A stretch of 64,000 nucleotides of DNA, from the NCBI GenBank assembly GCA_964577275.1, contig CAZNYR010000005.1:6271-70270 (forward strand), given 5' to 3'. The position numbers and the translations under genes were made by a program. The notes under the pieces are model-generated. The model was not told the DNA's origin. It did no database searches and saw only the letters and a program-made list of their open reading frames with translations. This stretch comes from UBA2561 sp964577275. Its GTDB lineage: Bacteria; Bacteroidota; Bacteroidia; Cytophagales; Thermoflexibacteraceae. Positions 26,861-36,570 of this stretch are shown here, one piece after another. Numbering within the stretch: position 1 is the stretch's first letter; each line of letters opens with the position of its first letter.

Positions 26861-29800
26861 ATGCAATTTCGTATATTAATTTTTTTGTTGCTGTCAGGAC
26901 AAACCCAGATGCTCTGCGCCCAGATTGGAAGCGACTTTTTGCCGATTCAAGTAGGGTATCGGTGGGGAATTATCAATACCAATGGAGATACGATTCTAAC
27001 TCCAAAATATGATTTTATTGGTTTATTTGATAAATTTGATTATGCACCTGTACGCCTAAATCACAAAATGGGATTGATTAACCCAAAAGGCAAATGGATT
27101 GTTAATCCTCAATTTGAAATTATCGAACCGCTCACAGCAAAATGGATTTTGGTCGGACATGATGACCACCAAAAAGGCGTACAAAATAAGGACGGTAAAT
27201 TCATTATTTTACCTGATTATCAAGAAGTTACAATCGTACAAGACCAATTTTTTCAGGTTAAAAAAGCAGGCAAATATGGATTATTTACTTTTGAAGGAAT
27301 CGAAATTTTACCTCCAAATTTTGAACAAATTTCATTCAGATATATCAATAATATTGTATTTTTCCAAGTTCAGCAAAATCAGAAATTTGGCTTATTTTCT
27401 GCAAACGGCACACAAATTTTGACATCTCACTATCTTGACCTCAAACTCGTAACAAAGAATACGATTCTATCTCAAAATCAGCATAAAAAATGGGAAATCT
27501 GGGAGGCACAAACAGGCACAAAAATAATTCCCGAAGTTTGGACGACTTTCGAGCAAATTCATACCGATTTTATCGTACTTCAAAATCAAGTTATTTCCGA
27601 TAAAAAAGCACTTTATTCCCTGATTACCAATACGTTAATTACAAATTTGGTTTACGATGATTTCATTTTTTTGGAGGATTCATCCACCTATATTATTACC
27701 CAAAAAGGCGAAAAATTTGGCTTGATTTCTAAGACAGGAAGGTTGATTTTAGAGCCAAAATATGATGAATTTGCCACTATTGGTCAAGGCTTGATAAGTT
27801 ATAAAAAAGACGGAATTTGGGGGGTAATGAATCAGGAAGGCAAAAAATTATTTGCGCCCACTTTTCATGAAGTGATGCCCTTTCCGAACGGCTCTCCAGT
27901 TACAAAAGTCAGATTATCAAGAAGTTATGGGTTATTGAATCGGATGGGCAAATTGCTGACACGCGTAAATTATCGAAAAATTGAAGTGTACCAAAATAAA
28001 GCAAAATGCTACCTTCCAAATCAAATAACTGTGGTCGATTTTGATACCCATGGAAATTGGACAGATTCAATAACGTTCCATAACTATAAAACATTACATA
28101 TCACGGGACAATTATCAAGCGAAATGCCTCGTATTTTTCGGGATAGCGTGCGGAGTTTGACTGTTCGGCAAAGACAAAATACGACTCCCTCGACTGGCTG
28201 GCAGGCTCGAATGGATAGAACATATTTTTTTGCGGATGCCAACGGACAAGCCGTTCGTAACCAAAATATTATCTTTTATGATGCCTATCGAGAAGATACA
28301 ATACGCTCATTTTCAGTAGCTTGGCATCAGAAAACAAAGCAAAGTTATATTATTAATCAATCAGGAATCGTCAAAAAAAGTTTACCAATTTACGATATTC
28401 ATTTGGCAGATTGGCAACAAGGTACGCACGCACGTGCGATTATAGATAATCTACTAAATCCTACTGGAAAAATTCAGCCGATAACCGCCACAGGCTACGG
28501 AATGTATGCTTTGGTTACGAATCAAGGAAACTTGATTTCGACATTGCCTGTCAAAAACACGTCCAATGAAAGCACAAAACCCGTTCGGTATCAACGAATT
28601 ACGTTTATTGATGATTTTTTTGAAGACCTCGCTCCCGTGAATTTGAATGGAAAACTCAAAACATTAATTTCTGAAAATGAATCGAAACGAGATTCCGTTT
28701 TTGATTTAGAAAGTGATGCCGTTTTTTTTCCTGATACTAAAATGCGGGTTTTTGGCGGTTCTTGGGGATTTATTAACCGAAAAGGCGAATTAATTATTCA
28801 ACCTAACTATGAATTTGTGCGTAGGTTTCGGCATGGTAAAGCCATCGTAAAGCAAAACGGAAAATGGGGAGTCATTGATAAAAATGAGAAGGTAATTATT
28901 CCTATTAAATATGATTTTATTGATTATCTTCCCGAATCAGATGAACGATTTTTCATCCTGACCGCTGATTCAAGACGCTTTGGATATGTGGATGCAAATG
29001 GACGAATTTTGCTGGAGGCTGATTTTGAAAATGTTGGTAAATTTAGTCAAAATATCGTTCGCATTCAGAAGAACAAAAAATGGGGTTTTCAAAACTTGGA
29101 AACAAACTATCAAATTGATTTTCAGTATGTTAAGGCAAAAGATTTTCACGAAAATTTGGCGGGCGTTGCCGTTTTTACACCTGAAAATCACTTGCTTTGG
29201 GGATTTATTGATACCTTAGGAAATTGGGTTATCGAGCCAAAATATTCGATGGTAGGAAACTTTCGGAACGGACGAGCAAGCGTCAAAATTGGGAGCAAAT
29301 ATGGGTTTATTGATAGCACAGGCAAAATTGTCATTAAACCAGATTACAAAGAAGTTTCAGATTTTCAGAATGAGGTTGCTATTGTACGAAAAAAGTACAA
29401 CTACGGAATAATTAATCTACAAGGGAAAAAACTAACTCGTTTTCGGTATAAAAAAATTAATACTTTTAATGAACAAGGCATTGCAATTGCTCAAAAACCC
29501 AATATGCGTCTGGGATTACTCCAAAGAAATGGCAATAAATTATCCAAATTTCATTACGCCAAAATAGGACTTTTTCGGGAAAACTTGATAAATGTTAAAC
29601 GATTTCATCGCAATATTTACAAGCGAAAAAGTGGTTTTCTAAATTTATTAGGCGAAGAGGTCATTGCGCCTAAATTTCATCATGCAGGCAATTTTGAAAA
29701 TGGACTTGCACCCGCACAACTGACCACAAACGGAAAATGGGGATTTATCAATACTTCGGGTGAATTTGTGATTGCCCCCAAATATGCCGTAGCCTCTGAT

Positions 29801-30310
29801 TTTCAGGATAATAGAGCGTTGGTATCCGAAAAATTTCGCACCAAATTGATGGTTATAGATTCGGAGGGCAAACCGGTTTTTGGGACAGAAAATTATATTT
29901 CGGCTTCCAAATTTTACGATAATCGCCTGATTCTGAAGGGAAAAGACCATCGTTATTTTGTGGTGGATAAATCAGGACATAAAATTCATAGGGCAAACTT
30001 TGAAGGCATCAAAAATTATCACGAAAATCGAACATTCGTACTTCAAAACGAGAAATGGGCGGTCATGGATAAAAATGGATTTCGTCTGACAGATTTTCGG
30101 TTTGATGAGGCAGAACACTTTGATAATCAGGTCGCTAAAGTAAGCGTTCGTTCGCTTTATGGCATTGCCGATGAAAATGGAAATGAGATTTTACCCCTTC
30201 ATTTTGAGGTCATTAAGTTGATTAAGGATGGGATTTTTTCGATTCAAAAAGGCGACAGAATCGGCTATTTTCGGGCGGATGGAACGTGGCTTTGGGAACT
30301 GCAAAAATAA
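26861..30310 (+). CDS. Large secreted WG-repeat protein
   Basis: This 1149-residue protein starts at the ATG at 26861, giving a signal peptide (MQFRILIFLLLSGQTQMLCAQ); a TTG-initiated longer frame does not. The mature protein is almost entirely WG-type repeats of about 35-45 residues. Typical units include WGIINTNGDTILTPKYDF, WGVIDKNEKVIIPIKYDF, YGFIDSTGKIVIKPDYKEV and WGFINTSGEFVIAPKYAV. A less regular middle segment (about residues 390-610) separates two repeat arrays. The family is thought to form beta-propeller-like or solenoid surfaces, but its role is largely unknown. No sorting tail or lipobox is seen, so a periplasmic or outer-membrane location is an inference. Confidence 0.85.
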   Translation: MQFRILIFLLLSGQTQMLCAQIGSDFLPIQVGYRWGIINTNGDTILTPKYDFIGLFDKFDYAPVRLNHKMGLINPKGKWIVNPQFEIIEPLTAKWILVGHDDHQKGVQNKDGKFIILPDYQEVTIVQDQFFQVKKAGKYGLFTFEGIEILPPNFEQISFRYINNIVFFQVQQNQKFGLFSANGTQILTSHYLDLKLVTKNTILSQNQHKKWEIWEAQTGTKIIPEVWTTFEQIHTDFIVLQNQVISDKKALYSLITNTLITNLVYDDFIFLEDSSTYIITQKGEKFGLISKTGRLILEPKYDEFATIGQGLISYKKDGIWGVMNQEGKKLFAPTFHEVMPFPNGSPVTKVRLSRSYGLLNRMGKLLTRVNYRKIEVYQNKAKCYLPNQITVVDFDTHGNWTDSITFHNYKTLHITGQLSSEMPRIFRDSVRSLTVRQRQNTTPSTGWQARMDRTYFFADANGQAVRNQNIIFYDAYREDTIRSFSVAWHQKTKQSYIINQSGIVKKSLPIYDIHLADWQQGTHARAIIDNLLNPTGKIQPITATGYGMYALVTNQGNLISTLPVKNTSNESTKPVRYQRITFIDDFFEDLAPVNLNGKLKTLISENESKRDSVFDLESDAVFFPDTKMRVFGGSWGFINRKGELIIQPNYEFVRRFRHGKAIVKQNGKWGVIDKNEKVIIPIKYDFIDYLPESDERFFILTADSRRFGYVDANGRILLEADFENVGKFSQNIVRIQKNKKWGFQNLETNYQIDFQYVKAKDFHENLAGVAVFTPENHLLWGFIDTLGNWVIEPKYSMVGNFRNGRASVKIGSKYGFIDSTGKIVIKPDYKEVSDFQNEVAIVRKKYNYGIINLQGKKLTRFRYKKINTFNEQGIAIAQKPNMRLGLLQRNGNKLSKFHYAKIGLFRENLINVKRFHRNIYKRKSGFLNLLGEEVIAPKFHHAGNFENGLAPAQLTTNGKWGFINTSGEFVIAPKYAVASDFQDNRALVSEKFRTKLMVIDSEGKPVFGTENYISASKFYDNRLILKGKDHRYFVVDKSGHKIHRANFEGIKNYHENRTFVLQNEKWAVMDKNGFRLTDFRFDEAEHFDNQVAKVSVRSLYGIADENGNEILPLHFEVIKLIKDGIFSIQKGDRIGYFRADGTWLWELQK

Positions 30311-30455
30311 TGTCATCAGCAGTATTTCGTATGCGTATTGAAATATCATAAGTATTTGAAAATCATTAAATTATATTCAAATAAATATTCTCTAAACTAT
30401 CGGCAAAGTTTGTGATTATTGCCAATAAATAGTTTTGAAAACTTTTAAAGCACAA

Positions 30456-30480
30456 AAAAATATTAAACATCAATATTTTT
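30456..30480. terminator. AT-rich hairpin between convergent genes
   Basis: AAAAATATT at 30456-30464 pairs exactly with AATATTTTT at 30472-30480, loop of 7 nt. It sits between the ends of the WG-repeat gene and the DUF3179 gene and could end transcription from either side. The stem is pure AT, so it is weak. Confidence 0.4.
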
Positions 30481-30508
30481 ACCACAAAAACTATCATTTA
30501 AACTACTT

Positions 30509-31654
30509 TTAAAAGTGTCGTAAACGATAGGCTTTGGCTTTATTTCCGACAACAATCGTATGGACTCGCTCTTTGGGATACAAACGTTCATCCCGATAAC
30601 TAATTGGAAATGAGATAGTTGGGTCAGCTCTGTAACCGCCATAAGGATACTGACGGTAGTTGCGTGCAAATCCCGTGTTGGGTGTCAGAACCTTCGCTTC
30701 GGTAAAGGCATACATTTGTTGCCATTTTGCCCAAGTCATTTCAATAACTTGCAGATTTTCAGGGAGATAGCCTATCATTTCGCCCTGTACGCTTCGCCCG
30801 TATAATTGCGACCAAAGACTTTCGGTTTGGCGGTCATACAGCACAATATTACTGTTATAAAGCATTCCACTTACGCCGAATGTAGTCGTTTTGCCGTCAA
30901 TTTTTCTGCTCCACGCATTGCTCGTACCTGTCAAAGGACAATAAATAATCGAAAAAGGAATACCACTCAATTCGTCAGTCACGATTTCGTGCCAGTCCAA
31001 TATTTTATGCGGATATAAATGGATTTGATTATCAATATTAATCCCAATAACTAAATCATTATCCTGCAATAAATCCGATTCCGAATTTGTTCCTAAAGAC
31101 TTTTGGACTTCACTAAAAATAGGATTATCAATCGCAGGAATCCCATCCTGTGAACTGGCAATCAGCAAGTTATCCTGTGGAATGAGCCATCGATTCGTAG
31201 GTTCTGGAAGCGAATGAATTGGCGGTTGTTCCTCTTGACCATACAAAAAAACTTGCTCATAAAATGTTCCAATCGAAAACCAATATCCCATAAACCCATA
31301 CGTAGGCAAAAGTTTTGTTCCGATGTCTTCGCCCTTCACCACTTCCCCAAAAATATTATAAATATTTCCTTTCTGGTCGGTCATAATATTGGGCAAGCTG
31401 TTCGGAATTGCGGTAAATTCCAATAATTCGCCTTTGTCGTTCGTCCGCAAAAATGACACAATTATATTTTGTTGCCCACTACCTGCTAAGACGATTTTCT
31501 GCCCTTCAAATTCATCCTCAATAACCTGAATATCAGGACTTCCCGTGGGGATAACATAAGATGAAAAGTCCTCTTCGGGAACTGGTTGATTTTCTTTCGT
31601 ACAGCCCATCACCAAAAGACTAAAAAAAACAATGTATAAGATGCTATTTTTCAT
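30509..31654 (-). CDS. DUF3179 lipoprotein, C-terminus apparently frameshifted
   Basis: This 381-residue protein is a lipoprotein (lipobox VMGC, Cys18) with the DUF3179 domain. Family blocks visible are IIYCPLTGTSNAW, FGVSGMLYNSNIVLYDRQTESLWSQ, and a late KERVHTIVVGNKAKAY. The frame then reads RLRHF and stops at 30509. In the neighbouring frame the next codons give YDTFKSSLNDSFCGKNIDV before stopping near 30463. DUF3179 proteins usually continue after the KAYP block with a conserved VNDxxxGxP-type strand, which that tail resembles. A one-base shift near 30530-30545 is therefore likely, either real or an error. The gene overlaps the upstream outer-membrane gene by 11 bp, so the pair is surely co-transcribed. 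The function is unknown. Confidence 0.75.
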   Translation of the reverse strand: MKNSILYIVFFSLLVMGCTKENQPVPEEDFSSYVIPTGSPDIQVIEDEFEGQKIVLAGSGQQNIIVSFLRTNDKGELLEFTAIPNSLPNIMTDQKGNIYNIFGEVVKGEDIGTKLLPTYGFMGYWFSIGTFYEQVFLYGQEEQPPIHSLPEPTNRWLIPQDNLLIASSQDGIPAIDNPIFSEVQKSLGTNSESDLLQDNDLVIGINIDNQIHLYPHKILDWHEIVTDELSGIPFSIIYCPLTGTSNAWSRKIDGKTTTFGVSGMLYNSNIVLYDRQTESLWSQLYGRSVQGEMIGYLPENLQVIEMTWAKWQQMYAFTEAKVLTPNTGFARNYRQYPYGGYRADPTISFPISYRDERLYPKERVHTIVVGNKAKAYRLRHF

Positions 31655-32606
31655 AAGTTATTAATTCATGTGTGTTTTTAATTGGAATATTAAAATTAAA
31701 TGTTAAATTATAGCGAAATGAAGAAGTAAGTTGCGTACCTTTTAGATGTTGATAACTTGGAAGTAAACCCATCATTTGCAAACCAAAACTACGATATTGC
31801 CAATGTAAGCCCAAGCCTATATTAAACCATTTTCCACCTGTATTCGGGGCAATGACGGTATTTAATACATCGGCTTTTGTCTGACGATAACGAAACAATA
31901 AACTGGGCATAACTTGTTGGTTACCAATAAAATACGTATTTGTAATGCCTGCCTGCGCCAATAATTCCGAACCAAACCGATAGGATTGGGCATTTCTAAG
32001 GCGGTCGGTTGTTGAGGTGGTGCGATACGTTCCTGAAACAACCAAACTACTTTGCGGATTCCAAAGCTGTTCTTGCAAATATGAAAGCATCAGAACGCCA
32101 TCCCAAGCTCCCGTACCCGTCTGTAAATCAGGGGATAACAAAATACCATCTGGCGTTGTTCGGTCTATTTTGCCTGTCGGAATTTTTGTACCTAAACCAG
32201 CATAAAACGAGGTCTGATTTTTTTCAAAAATTTGATATTGTCCCAATAAAACTACATCTCCCAAACCTTGTGAGGTAATTTCATTACTGGCTAAAAATCG
32301 TTGTTTCATCCACGAAAAAACAGCCATAATTTGCCATTTCTTACCGAGTGGCAACCCAATTTGTAGCAACGTGGATTCTGTTATTCGCTGATTTTGATTG
32401 GTTTCTAAAATTTTATTTCCCGAAACCAAATGTTTCATGACATGATAATCATAGCGCAACTGAAACTGTAAATCCGTTCGATTTGCCACGCCAATACCCA
32501 AACTGTTGGTCAGGGGCGTACCCGCACAACTGCACGTCTGGGCATCACTCGAAAAAATAACCAAACAGCACATCATAAAAAGTAAAAAAAAGTGTCTGTT
32601 TTTCAT
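31644..32606 (-). CDS. Outer-membrane beta-barrel protein
   Basis: This 320-residue protein has a signal peptide (MKNRHFFLLFMMCCLVIFSSDAQ) followed by a short cysteine-containing segment (TCSCAG) and alternating beta strands typical of a porin-like barrel: LQFQLRYDYHVM, WQIMAVFSWMKQRF, TSFYAGLGTKIPTG, SYRFGSELLAQAGI and LGLHWQYRSFGLQM. It resembles the MetA-like 'transporter' outer-membrane family. It is the first gene of a two-gene unit with the DUF3179 lipoprotein, whose start overlaps its end. The CSC pair could bind metal, but this is speculative. The substrate is unknown. Confidence 0.7.
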   Translation of the reverse strand: MKNRHFFLLFMMCCLVIFSSDAQTCSCAGTPLTNSLGIGVANRTDLQFQLRYDYHVMKHLVSGNKILETNQNQRITESTLLQIGLPLGKKWQIMAVFSWMKQRFLASNEITSQGLGDVVLLGQYQIFEKNQTSFYAGLGTKIPTGKIDRTTPDGILLSPDLQTGTGAWDGVLMLSYLQEQLWNPQSSLVVSGTYRTTSTTDRLRNAQSYRFGSELLAQAGITNTYFIGNQQVMPSLLFRYRQTKADVLNTVIAPNTGGKWFNIGLGLHWQYRSFGLQMMGLLPSYQHLKGTQLTSSFRYNLTFNFNIPIKNTHELITYEK

Positions 32607-32878
32607 TTCGAAAGGTTATTTAAGTAATTTTATATTTTCTTCAACTGCCAAGTTAAATTGAATGTTACGGTTAAATATGTCATCTTCAATACTTTTGGCG
32701 TAGTTTTATCGGTCTGACCTCAAGAAGCAAGTCGTAATTTTAGCCTCGCATTTCGCCAAAAAAATCAAAAATTCCGTGTACGTTTGTAGCAGAAAATACG
32801 TCTTGCATAAAAATTTTATTTCAAAAATTACCTTTCAAAATTGCGAAGGCAATGACTTATAAATTGTACAAATCTAAT

Positions 32879-34222
32879 ATGAAACGTTCATTATTTTTAG
32901 GAGTTTTAAGTATTTGGTGTAGCCTGCATTCGGTCATGGCTCAATCCGAGAAAAAGCCCGTCAATATTGATAAAATTATCGCCAAAGTAGATAATTATGT
33001 CATTCTTAAATCAGAACTGGAAGGAATGTATCTTCAGCTCAAATCACAGGGACAAACGCTGGATAAGTGTCTGGTATTGAGGCGATTAGTAACCGATAAA
33101 ATGCTAATGGCACAAGCCGAACTCGATTCGGTTGAGGTAACCACCGAAGAGGTCGATATGCAAGTCCAGCAACGCATCGAATACATTATGCAGGGCATGA
33201 ATGCGGACGAAAACGAAATCCAAGAACGGCTCGGAAAATCAGTTTCTCAAATGCGAGATGAACTCCAACAGCCTATCCGTGAGCAACTTACGATTCAACG
33301 AATGCAACAGGAACTCACGCGGGACATCAAAGTTACGCCTCGTCAGGTCAAAAAATTTTTTAATGCCATTCCGCAAGACAGCATTCCATTTTTGCCCACC
33401 GAAGTCGAAGTCGGACAAATTGTAAAATTACCCCAAGTCGATAAATCCGAAAAGGACAAAGTGCGTAAAAAACTGCTCGAATTTAAGGCGGCAGTCGAGG
33501 CGGGTAGCGAAACATTTGAAAAATTAGCCAGCATTCACTCCGAGGATTTGGGTTCGGCAACGCAAGGCGGTAGTTTGGGGTGGTTTGGGCGAGGGCAATT
33601 AGCTCCCGAATACGAGGCAATGTCTTTGAATCTGAAAAAAGGCGAAATCGGCGACCCCGTTGAGTCCGAATTTGGCTTTCATTTGATTCAATTATTGGAC
33701 AGAAGAGGCAACCGATTTAAGACCCGACACATTTTGATACGTCCCAAACCCACCGAAGCCAACATGAAACAAGCCGAACATTTTTTGGATAGTTTGCGTG
33801 AAAAAATATTGGTGGATACCGTCAAATTTGGTACAGCAGCCAAACTACATTCGGACGACCGCACCACCAAAATGTACGCTGGAATGTTTATGAATATGGA
33901 AAATATGTCCGCCAAAATCAGTCGCCAACAGCTTGATTATGCGGTATATAAGGTCGTTGATTCGATGCAAATTGGCAATGTCAGCAAACCCCTTGAGTTC
34001 CGAACCGATGATGGAAAATCTGCCGTGCGGATTATTTATTTCAAAAGTAAAACCGAAGGACATCAAGCCAGTTTGGACACCGATTTTGAGAAGATTTATC
34101 AGGCAGCACTTGCCGAAGAAAAAAATAAAGTCCTCGAAAAATGGTTTGAAAAAACAAGAATTGGCGTTTTTATTGACATTGACCAAGATTACAAAGATTG
34201 TAAGATTTTAGAAAGTTTATAA
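32879..34222 (+). CDS. SurA-like periplasmic peptidyl-prolyl isomerase
   Basis: This 447-residue chaperone starts at the ATG at 32879, giving a signal peptide (MKRSLFLGVLSIWCSLHSVMAQ); a start 27 bp upstream would disrupt it. The N-terminal SurA_N-like helical region begins with IDKIIAKVDNYVILKSELEG, a pattern shared by SurA relatives. Two parvulin-type domains follow: one around residues 165-275 with SEDLGSATQGGSLGWFGRGQLAPEYE, and a second from about 280 with FKTRHILIRPKPTE. The family helps fold outer-membrane proteins in the periplasm. A strong hairpin follows the stop, so it is probably a single-gene transcript. Confidence 0.88.
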   Translation: MKRSLFLGVLSIWCSLHSVMAQSEKKPVNIDKIIAKVDNYVILKSELEGMYLQLKSQGQTLDKCLVLRRLVTDKMLMAQAELDSVEVTTEEVDMQVQQRIEYIMQGMNADENEIQERLGKSVSQMRDELQQPIREQLTIQRMQQELTRDIKVTPRQVKKFFNAIPQDSIPFLPTEVEVGQIVKLPQVDKSEKDKVRKKLLEFKAAVEAGSETFEKLASIHSEDLGSATQGGSLGWFGRGQLAPEYEAMSLNLKKGEIGDPVESEFGFHLIQLLDRRGNRFKTRHILIRPKPTEANMKQAEHFLDSLREKILVDTVKFGTAAKLHSDDRTTKMYAGMFMNMENMSAKISRQQLDYAVYKVVDSMQIGNVSKPLEFRTDDGKSAVRIIYFKSKTEGHQASLDTDFEKIYQAALAEEKNKVLEKWFEKTRIGVFIDIDQDYKDCKILESL

Positions 34223-34227
34223 CCAAT

Positions 34228-34262
34228 ATTCGTTGTTGTTCTGACGGAGAGCAACAACGAAT
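34228..34262 (+). terminator. Terminator of the SurA-like gene
   Basis: ATTCGTTGTTG at 34228-34238 pairs exactly with CAACAACGAAT at 34252-34262, followed by TTTTG. The hairpin begins 5 bp after the stop codon. Confidence 0.7.
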
Positions 34263-34284
34263 TTTGACCAAAACCAATAAGACA

Positions 34285-35055
34285 ATGAACGAAAAAAATA
34301 TTTTAGCGATTGTGGTGGGATGTTTGGCAATTATCGGGCTTTATTTGGGCTGGGTCGAATACAAAACGTACAGCACCGAAGCCCGAAAATATGAACTTTT
34401 ACTCAAAGAAAAAGAGCAAGAAAACCAACTCAAACTCCAACAATCCGAAGAGCAAGAAGCCCACAAACTCGCTGAAACTGAACGACTTAAAGCCGAACAG
34501 CTCCGAAAAGAAACCGAAGAGAAAAAACACGCTGAGCAGCTCCGACTCAAAGCCCAAGCCAAGCAAAAAATAACCGAATCCCTTGAGAAGATTCGAGGAG
34601 CAGTCGAAAGTTTTGGTAATGGGATTATCGAAAAACACGACAGCCAAACTGTTTGGACAAATCAAATCAAAAGTGCCTCATTTTCAGCTACAACCGATTC
34701 GACTTATGTGTATAGTTATCAAACGGGAGCCGTCAAACAAAAACGAGTTGAAATCTTATTTCAATTAGAAAATATTGCCAATTTAAAGCGCAAATTTATA
34801 CCTTTTGATGCCCAAAAACCCGAAAAAGGTGGTTACGAATATCTCGAAATCTCGACCGATTATCATCAAAAAGACTTTGAATATTGCGAATATGAAGAAA
34901 ATACTTCTTTGTGTAAGAATCGTAAAAATATCGACAGTTTTTTGATTTTCTTATCAGGCAAAAGTATGGTCGAAAAAACACGCACAAACTTTATACAGGT
35001 TAAACGCCTGCATTATGCCGAAACTATCGAGGAATTAAAAGCCTATCTCGAATAA
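34285..35055 (+). CDS. Single-pass membrane protein with coiled coil
   Basis: This 256-residue protein starts at the ATG at 34285 (MNEKNILAIVVGCLAIIGLYLGW), where residues 5-23 form a membrane helix. Residues about 30-105 are a long charged coiled coil rich in E, K and Q. The C-terminal 150 residues are a soluble beta-rich domain with two cysteines in EYCEYEENTSLCKNRKN. A TTG start 21 bp upstream is in frame but less likely. I do not recognise the C-terminal domain. The topology suggests a periplasmic domain held off the inner membrane by the coil. It is independent of the SurA-like gene because of the terminator between them. Confidence 0.65.
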   Translation: MNEKNILAIVVGCLAIIGLYLGWVEYKTYSTEARKYELLLKEKEQENQLKLQQSEEQEAHKLAETERLKAEQLRKETEEKKHAEQLRLKAQAKQKITESLEKIRGAVESFGNGIIEKHDSQTVWTNQIKSASFSATTDSTYVYSYQTGAVKQKRVEILFQLENIANLKRKFIPFDAQKPEKGGYEYLEISTDYHQKDFEYCEYEENTSLCKNRKNIDSFLIFLSGKSMVEKTRTNFIQVKRLHYAETIEELKAYLE

Positions 35056-35281
35056 ATCTCAAAGCCTAATTTCAAAATAAAAAAATCGCTAAGATTTTAC
35101 CACGCTTACTGTTCCAAAACCAAACACTTCTTGTTCATTTTCGGACAAATTATGCCATTTATTTCGAGGCAAAATATACATAACTTACTGATTATCAATT
35201 AATTACAAATTTTTGGCACAAATTTGGAAATAAGGGTTCATGTCAAATTAATTCAAAAACAAATTTAAAATCACAAAAACA

Positions 35282-35917
35282 ATGAACACGTTAAAATTGA
35301 AATTCAGCCCTATCATCCTGTTTGTCGCCTTATTATTTGGGCAAACGACTTTTGCATCGTCCACCCATGATGGCGAGGAAAAACTTATTAAAGTTACTGA
35401 AACTCAAAACTTTGCGTACAATGTGTATGCCTTCAGAAATGCGTTAAAATTCAAATTGGCGTTCCAAAATGCAAGCGAGGAGAAAATCGTCATCAAAATT
35501 TTAGACCAAACAGGAAAATTAGTACACAAAGAAGTCTTAAAAAATCAGGAAAATTTGAACCGAAACTACGACCTAAGCAAGGTCGGCGCAGGAATCTATA
35601 AGGTCGAAATCGAAATGGGAGAACTCAAAGCCGAAAACGAAATCGCCGTAGGACTCTCTGATAATCAATTAGATAACACATTTCAGGCGTATATTTCTCC
35701 CGTCATTCGACAGAATACCATCCGTGTTTTTTACAAAAACGGAGCAGATGTAAATATTTCCATGAGAGATGCCCAAGGCAACATCGTATATCAAGATTCG
35801 ACAAAGGACGCAAATATGTATGCCAAAAAATATGACGTTTCATCACTCAAAAAAGGTACATACGTTTTGAGCTTGACCAGTGGCGATAAAACCATCGAAA
35901 AGATTTATTCAATATAA
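35282..35917 (+). CDS. Secreted protein of two sorting-tail-like beta domains
   Basis: This 211-residue protein has a signal peptide ending near TFA (residues 1-25) and two beta-sandwich units of about 85 residues. Each unit follows the T9SS type A tail pattern: a strand such as EKIVIKILDQTGKLVHKEVL or VNISMRDAQGNIVYQ, then a spacer, then YDLSKVGAGIYKVEIEMG or YDVSSLKKGTYVLSLTSG. In ordinary T9SS cargo one such domain sits at the C-terminus of a larger protein. Here there is nothing else, so the protein is either a stand-alone adaptor-like or surface protein or only resembles the sorting domain. A terminator hairpin follows. Confidence 0.7.
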   Translation: MNTLKLKFSPIILFVALLFGQTTFASSTHDGEEKLIKVTETQNFAYNVYAFRNALKFKLAFQNASEEKIVIKILDQTGKLVHKEVLKNQENLNRNYDLSKVGAGIYKVEIEMGELKAENEIAVGLSDNQLDNTFQAYISPVIRQNTIRVFYKNGADVNISMRDAQGNIVYQDSTKDANMYAKKYDVSSLKKGTYVLSLTSGDKTIEKIYSI

Positions 35918-35939
35918 TAATTTGAATCCACTCGAAACT

Positions 35940-35979
35940 AAAAACTCGTTGCGTTTCATAGAAAATGCAAGGAGTTTTT
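35940..35979 (+). terminator. Terminator after the two-domain secreted protein gene
   Basis: AAAAACTC/TTGC on the left (35940-35952) pairs with GCAA/GAGTTTTT on the right (35967-35979) with one mismatched pair, ending in a T-run. It lies 23 bp past the stop. Confidence 0.7.
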
Positions 35980-36181
35980 GTATTATAAGTCCTTGAAAAT
36001 AAACAAGTTATGATTTATATATCAAATTTAGGGTTTCTCAAAATACCAACGTTTATTCCAAAAAAAATAGTTTTCGGAACATTAAATAAAACTTGAATAA
36101 CTTGTAATTTTTATAAAAACTTACACAACTTTTCGGGGATTATCTCCGTATAATTTATTAAACAAGTCAAATTAAGAAAAT

Positions 36182-36382
36182 ATGAACAAGTTAGTAAAAG
36201 TATCGCATAACAAGCAGATTTTCGGTGTTTGTGAAGGTTTAGGTCGTTATTTTAATGTGGATTCGACATTCGTCCGAATTGGGTTTGCGCTCTCCACCTT
36301 ACTGGGATTTGGGATTGCCCTGCCGGTTTATTTAATTTTGGCGTTGGTTATGCCCAATGATTACGACATTGATACATGGTAA
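36182..36382 (+). CDS. PspC domain small membrane protein
   Basis: This 66-residue protein is a minimal PspC domain. It begins with KLVKVSHNKQIFGVCEGLGRYF, the hallmark GVCxGLGxYFxVD region, followed by a membrane helix (about 32-58) and a short acidic tail. PspC proteins act in envelope-stress signalling (phage shock) in other bacteria. Here it is alone, without pspA or pspB, bounded by terminator hairpins on both sides. Confidence 0.88.
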   Translation: MNKLVKVSHNKQIFGVCEGLGRYFNVDSTFVRIGFALSTLLGFGIALPVYLILALVMPNDYDIDTW

Positions 36383-36411
36383 TTCACTGAAAATCAACTG
36401 TATAAACTAAG

Positions 36412-36448
36412 AAAGCAATTTTCAAGATTTTGAAAATTGCTTTTTTTT
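36412..36448 (+). terminator. Strong terminator between pspC and hemW
   Basis: AAAGCAATTTTCAA at 36412-36425 pairs exactly with TTGAAAATTGCTTT at 36430-36443, loop of 4 nt, followed by further T residues. Confidence 0.85.
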
Positions 36449-36502
36449 GTTGCCGATAATTTCATAAAAACCGAACCATGCGATGTCTGGCAAAAAGAGT
36501 TT

Positions 36503-36510
36503 TATCTTTG
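36503..36510 (+). promoter_or_regulatory. -7 promoter box for hemW (TATCTTTG)
   Basis: TATCTTTG matches TAnnTTTG exactly and is 60 bp before the hemW ATG at 36571. It lies inside the longer in-frame extension that begins at 36478, so that extension is probably not translated. Confidence 0.5.
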
Positions 36511-36570
36511 TGCCGTGCGCCAAATTTTAGGGGAACAATTCATATTTATATCACTGACTATCAATTATTT

